DNA from: Clostridia bacterium BRH_c25
Lineage (GTDB): Bacteria; Bacillota_A; Clostridia; Lutisporales; Lutisporaceae
Reading direction: 5' to 3'
DNA: 7,064 nt
NCBI GenBank assembly: GCA_001515955.1
Contig: LOES01000154.1
Location: forward strand, 1-7,064
The position numbers and the translations under genes are program-made. Positions 6,025 through 7,064 of this stretch are shown here, one piece after another (position 1 is the stretch's first letter; each line of letters begins with the position of its first letter). Below the pieces are notes generated by a model. The model ran no database searches and was not told where the DNA came from. It saw only the letters and a list, made by a program, of their open reading frames with translations.

Positions 6025-6714
6025 GTGGAAAATAAAATTATCGGTAAACTAGGATTTCGATTTATTAAGGACATTGAGCGTCCTGATCCCAAATGGAGTG
6101 TCAAGCTATTGGAATATGCCAGCTGCAACATTTCTGACGGCCTAAACAAGCTTTATACAATGGATTGCGGCATACGCCAGATGTTCCCCAGTCGTAAGAT
6201 GGTTGGACCGGCGGTCACTGTCAAGGTACGTTCCGGAGACAATTTCATGCTCCATAAGGCTATCGAGCTGGTTAAGCCGGGCGATGTACTTGTAGTGGAA
6301 ACACAGGGCTGCAATGCTTATGCCGTGTGTGGAGATATAATGGTCAGCTGCATGGATAAGCTCGGAGTTGCAGGTCTTGTTGTCGACGGAACCGTTCGGG
6401 ACATCGAGACGTTACGTGAAATTGGCATGCCCATCTTTGCGCGCGGGACTGTCTGCGGAGCAGGAGATAAGGATGGCTCTGGTGAAGTAAACCTTCCCAT
6501 AGCGTGTGGCGGTGTTGTAGTTAATCCAGGTGACCTGGTATTTGCTGACGAAAACGGTGTTGTTGTTGTTCCACAAAACGATATCAAGGAAGCTATTGCG
6601 GGTGCTGATAAAAAATTGGCTGCAGAAGAAAAGCGCCGTGAAGAAATTGCAGCTGGGAAATATGTGAAAAGTGGTCTCGATGAGGTCATGAGGGCAAAAG
6701 GGATAATTAAATAA
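6025..6714 (+). CDS. RraA/HMG-aldolase-family lyase (4-hydroxy-4-methyl-2-oxoglutarate aldolase / oxaloacetate decarboxylase type)
   Basis: I choose GTG 6025 as start because AAAGGGAG (6008-6015) lies 9 nt before it, giving 229 residues. Earlier in-frame starts (TTG 5950, ATG 5971) overlap the dehydrogenase gene and would add residues outside the conserved fold. The chain has the class II pyruvate-aldolase-like RraA fold. Landmarks are NISDGL (35-40), GPAVTVKV (61-68), KPGDVLVVET (84-93), VCGDIMV (101-107), VVDGTVRD (119-126) with the metal- and pyruvate-binding Arg125-Asp126, and VNPGDLVFADENGVVVVP (166-183). Relatives cleave 4-hydroxy-2-oxo acids to pyruvate with a divalent metal, and many also decarboxylate oxaloacetate. 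The lyase Arg-Asp pair argues for an enzyme rather than an RNase E inhibitor. A charged helical tail (186-229) ends the protein. It is the last gene of the operon. Confidence 0.88.
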   Translation: MENKIIGKLGFRFIKDIERPDPKWSVKLLEYASCNISDGLNKLYTMDCGIRQMFPSRKMVGPAVTVKVRSGDNFMLHKAIELVKPGDVLVVETQGCNAYAVCGDIMVSCMDKLGVAGLVVDGTVRDIETLREIGMPIFARGTVCGAGDKDGSGEVNLPIACGGVVVNPGDLVFADENGVVVVPQNDIKEAIAGADKKLAAEEKRREEIAAGKYVKSGLDEVMRAKGIIK

Positions 6715-6764
6715 ATAGAAGTCTCAGTGCAGGCAATATGTTTGGATGTTATTGAGCAGGGGAG

Positions 6765-6811
6765 AGCCTTCTGATATTATGAAATCAGCATAATGTTAGG
6801 GGGCTTTTCTT
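6765..6811 (+). terminator. Strong intrinsic terminator of the operon
   Basis: AGCCTTCTGATATTATG (6765-6781) pairs with CATAATGTTAGGGGGCT (6789-6805) over 17 positions, allowing a few G-U pairs, around a 7-nt loop (6782-6788). TTTTCTT follows directly. It lies 50 nt after the stop codon of the lyase gene. There is no U-tract in the opposite direction, so it does not obviously serve the convergent LysO-like gene. Apart from this hairpin I see nothing else in the 137-bp gap 6715-6851. Confidence 0.88.
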
Positions 6812-6851
6812 ATTGGAATACTGTGGCTTTGGTATCTGACATCCGAATTAA

Positions 6852-7064
6852 TTACATTCCGAAAAGGCTCACAAGTATCGGAAGGATAAAGGGTACAAGG
6901 AAGGTCAGGACCGTACCTGTTATCAGAGTAACAATACCCAGTTCAGCTCCGGTAAATTTGGTAATCGGAACCAGCATGGTATCCATATCTCCGGCAGCCC
7001 CACTAGCTATTGGACTGCCCGGGCTTATCCTTATCAAGAACGGAAGGCATAAAACAGTAAGGAA
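6852..7064 (-). CDS. LysO/DUF340-family membrane transporter, C-terminal part (partial at right edge)
   Basis: The reverse strand is open from the right edge to TAA at 6854-6852, giving 70 residues and a start outside the window. In order, the chain shows a hydrophobic stretch, then GAAGDMDTMLVPITKFTG, then a long C-terminal helix ending LVPFILPILVSLFGM. This matches the end of E. coli LysO, where a GATSMDFTLPVL motif precedes the last helix. The Asp in MDTML corresponds to the functionally important Asp261 of E. coli LysO, as I recall it. TTG at 7037 could be misread as a start, but the frame stays open upstream and the family is longer. The gene converges on the operon terminator. It is a different part of the family from the left-edge gene, so the two cannot be compared directly. 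Confidence 0.72.
   Translation of the reverse strand, partial: FLTVLCLPFLIRISPGSPIASGAAGDMDTMLVPITKFTGAELGIVTLITGTVLTFLVPFILPILVSLFGM

Noticed and set aside
6852..7037. A complete 61-residue membrane peptide starting at TTG 7037
   Set aside because: The frame stays open to the window edge and the sequence matches the C-terminal end of a longer LysO-type protein, so it is a partial gene.
1..7064. A single LysO gene interrupted by insertion of the whole operon
   Set aside because: For a minus-strand gene the N-terminal piece would have to be on the right and the C-terminal piece on the left. The observed order is the opposite, and no terminal repeats or transposase genes are visible.

Overview
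The window looks like a chromosomal stretch from an anaerobic, low-to-mid GC Firmicute, most likely a clostridial lineage. This rests on strong purine-rich Shine-Dalgarno sites before almost every gene, sigma-A-like promoters, a lipoprotein solute-binding protein with a Ser/Ala-rich linker, and general codon use. No species can be named from the sequence alone.

Layout. At the left edge (338 to 1, minus strand) is the start of a LysO/DUF340-type membrane transporter that runs off the window. It is divergent from a LacI-family regulator (515-1534, plus). The regulator is followed, 222 bp later, by a co-directional five-gene block with its own promoter. That block encodes a tripartite tricarboxylate transporter: TctC-type lipoprotein (1757-2797), TctB-type small membrane subunit (2900-3379) and TctA-type large membrane subunit (3439-4956). 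It continues with a D-isomer-specific 2-hydroxyacid dehydrogenase (5004-6008) and an RraA/HMG-aldolase-type lyase (best start GTG 6025, end 6714). A strong intrinsic terminator (6765-6811) closes the block. At the right edge (7064 to 6852, minus strand) is the C-terminal end of a second LysO/DUF340-type transporter.

Regulation. A 16-bp LacI-type palindrome family (symmetric ideal TGTTAACCGGTTAACA) occurs just downstream of the predicted regulator promoter (415-430, weaker copy 437-452) and over the -35 box of the transporter promoter (1610-1625, part of an 11+5+11 inverted repeat at 1598-1624). This suggests that the LacI protein controls both itself and the uptake/catabolic operon. The regulator and left LysO promoters are back to back and share their -35 bases. 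The transporter leader carries a second strong Shine-Dalgarno sequence that serves no convincing gene, and a hairpin separates the binding-protein gene from the membrane-subunit genes. Both could favour extra production of the binding protein.

Working model (inference). The TTT system imports a carboxylate, probably a 2-hydroxy di- or tricarboxylate. The dehydrogenase oxidises it with NAD+ to a 2-oxo acid, and the RraA-type enzyme cleaves or decarboxylates that product towards pyruvate. The two LysO-like proteins may export or exchange a related metabolite. The substrate is not determined by the sequence.
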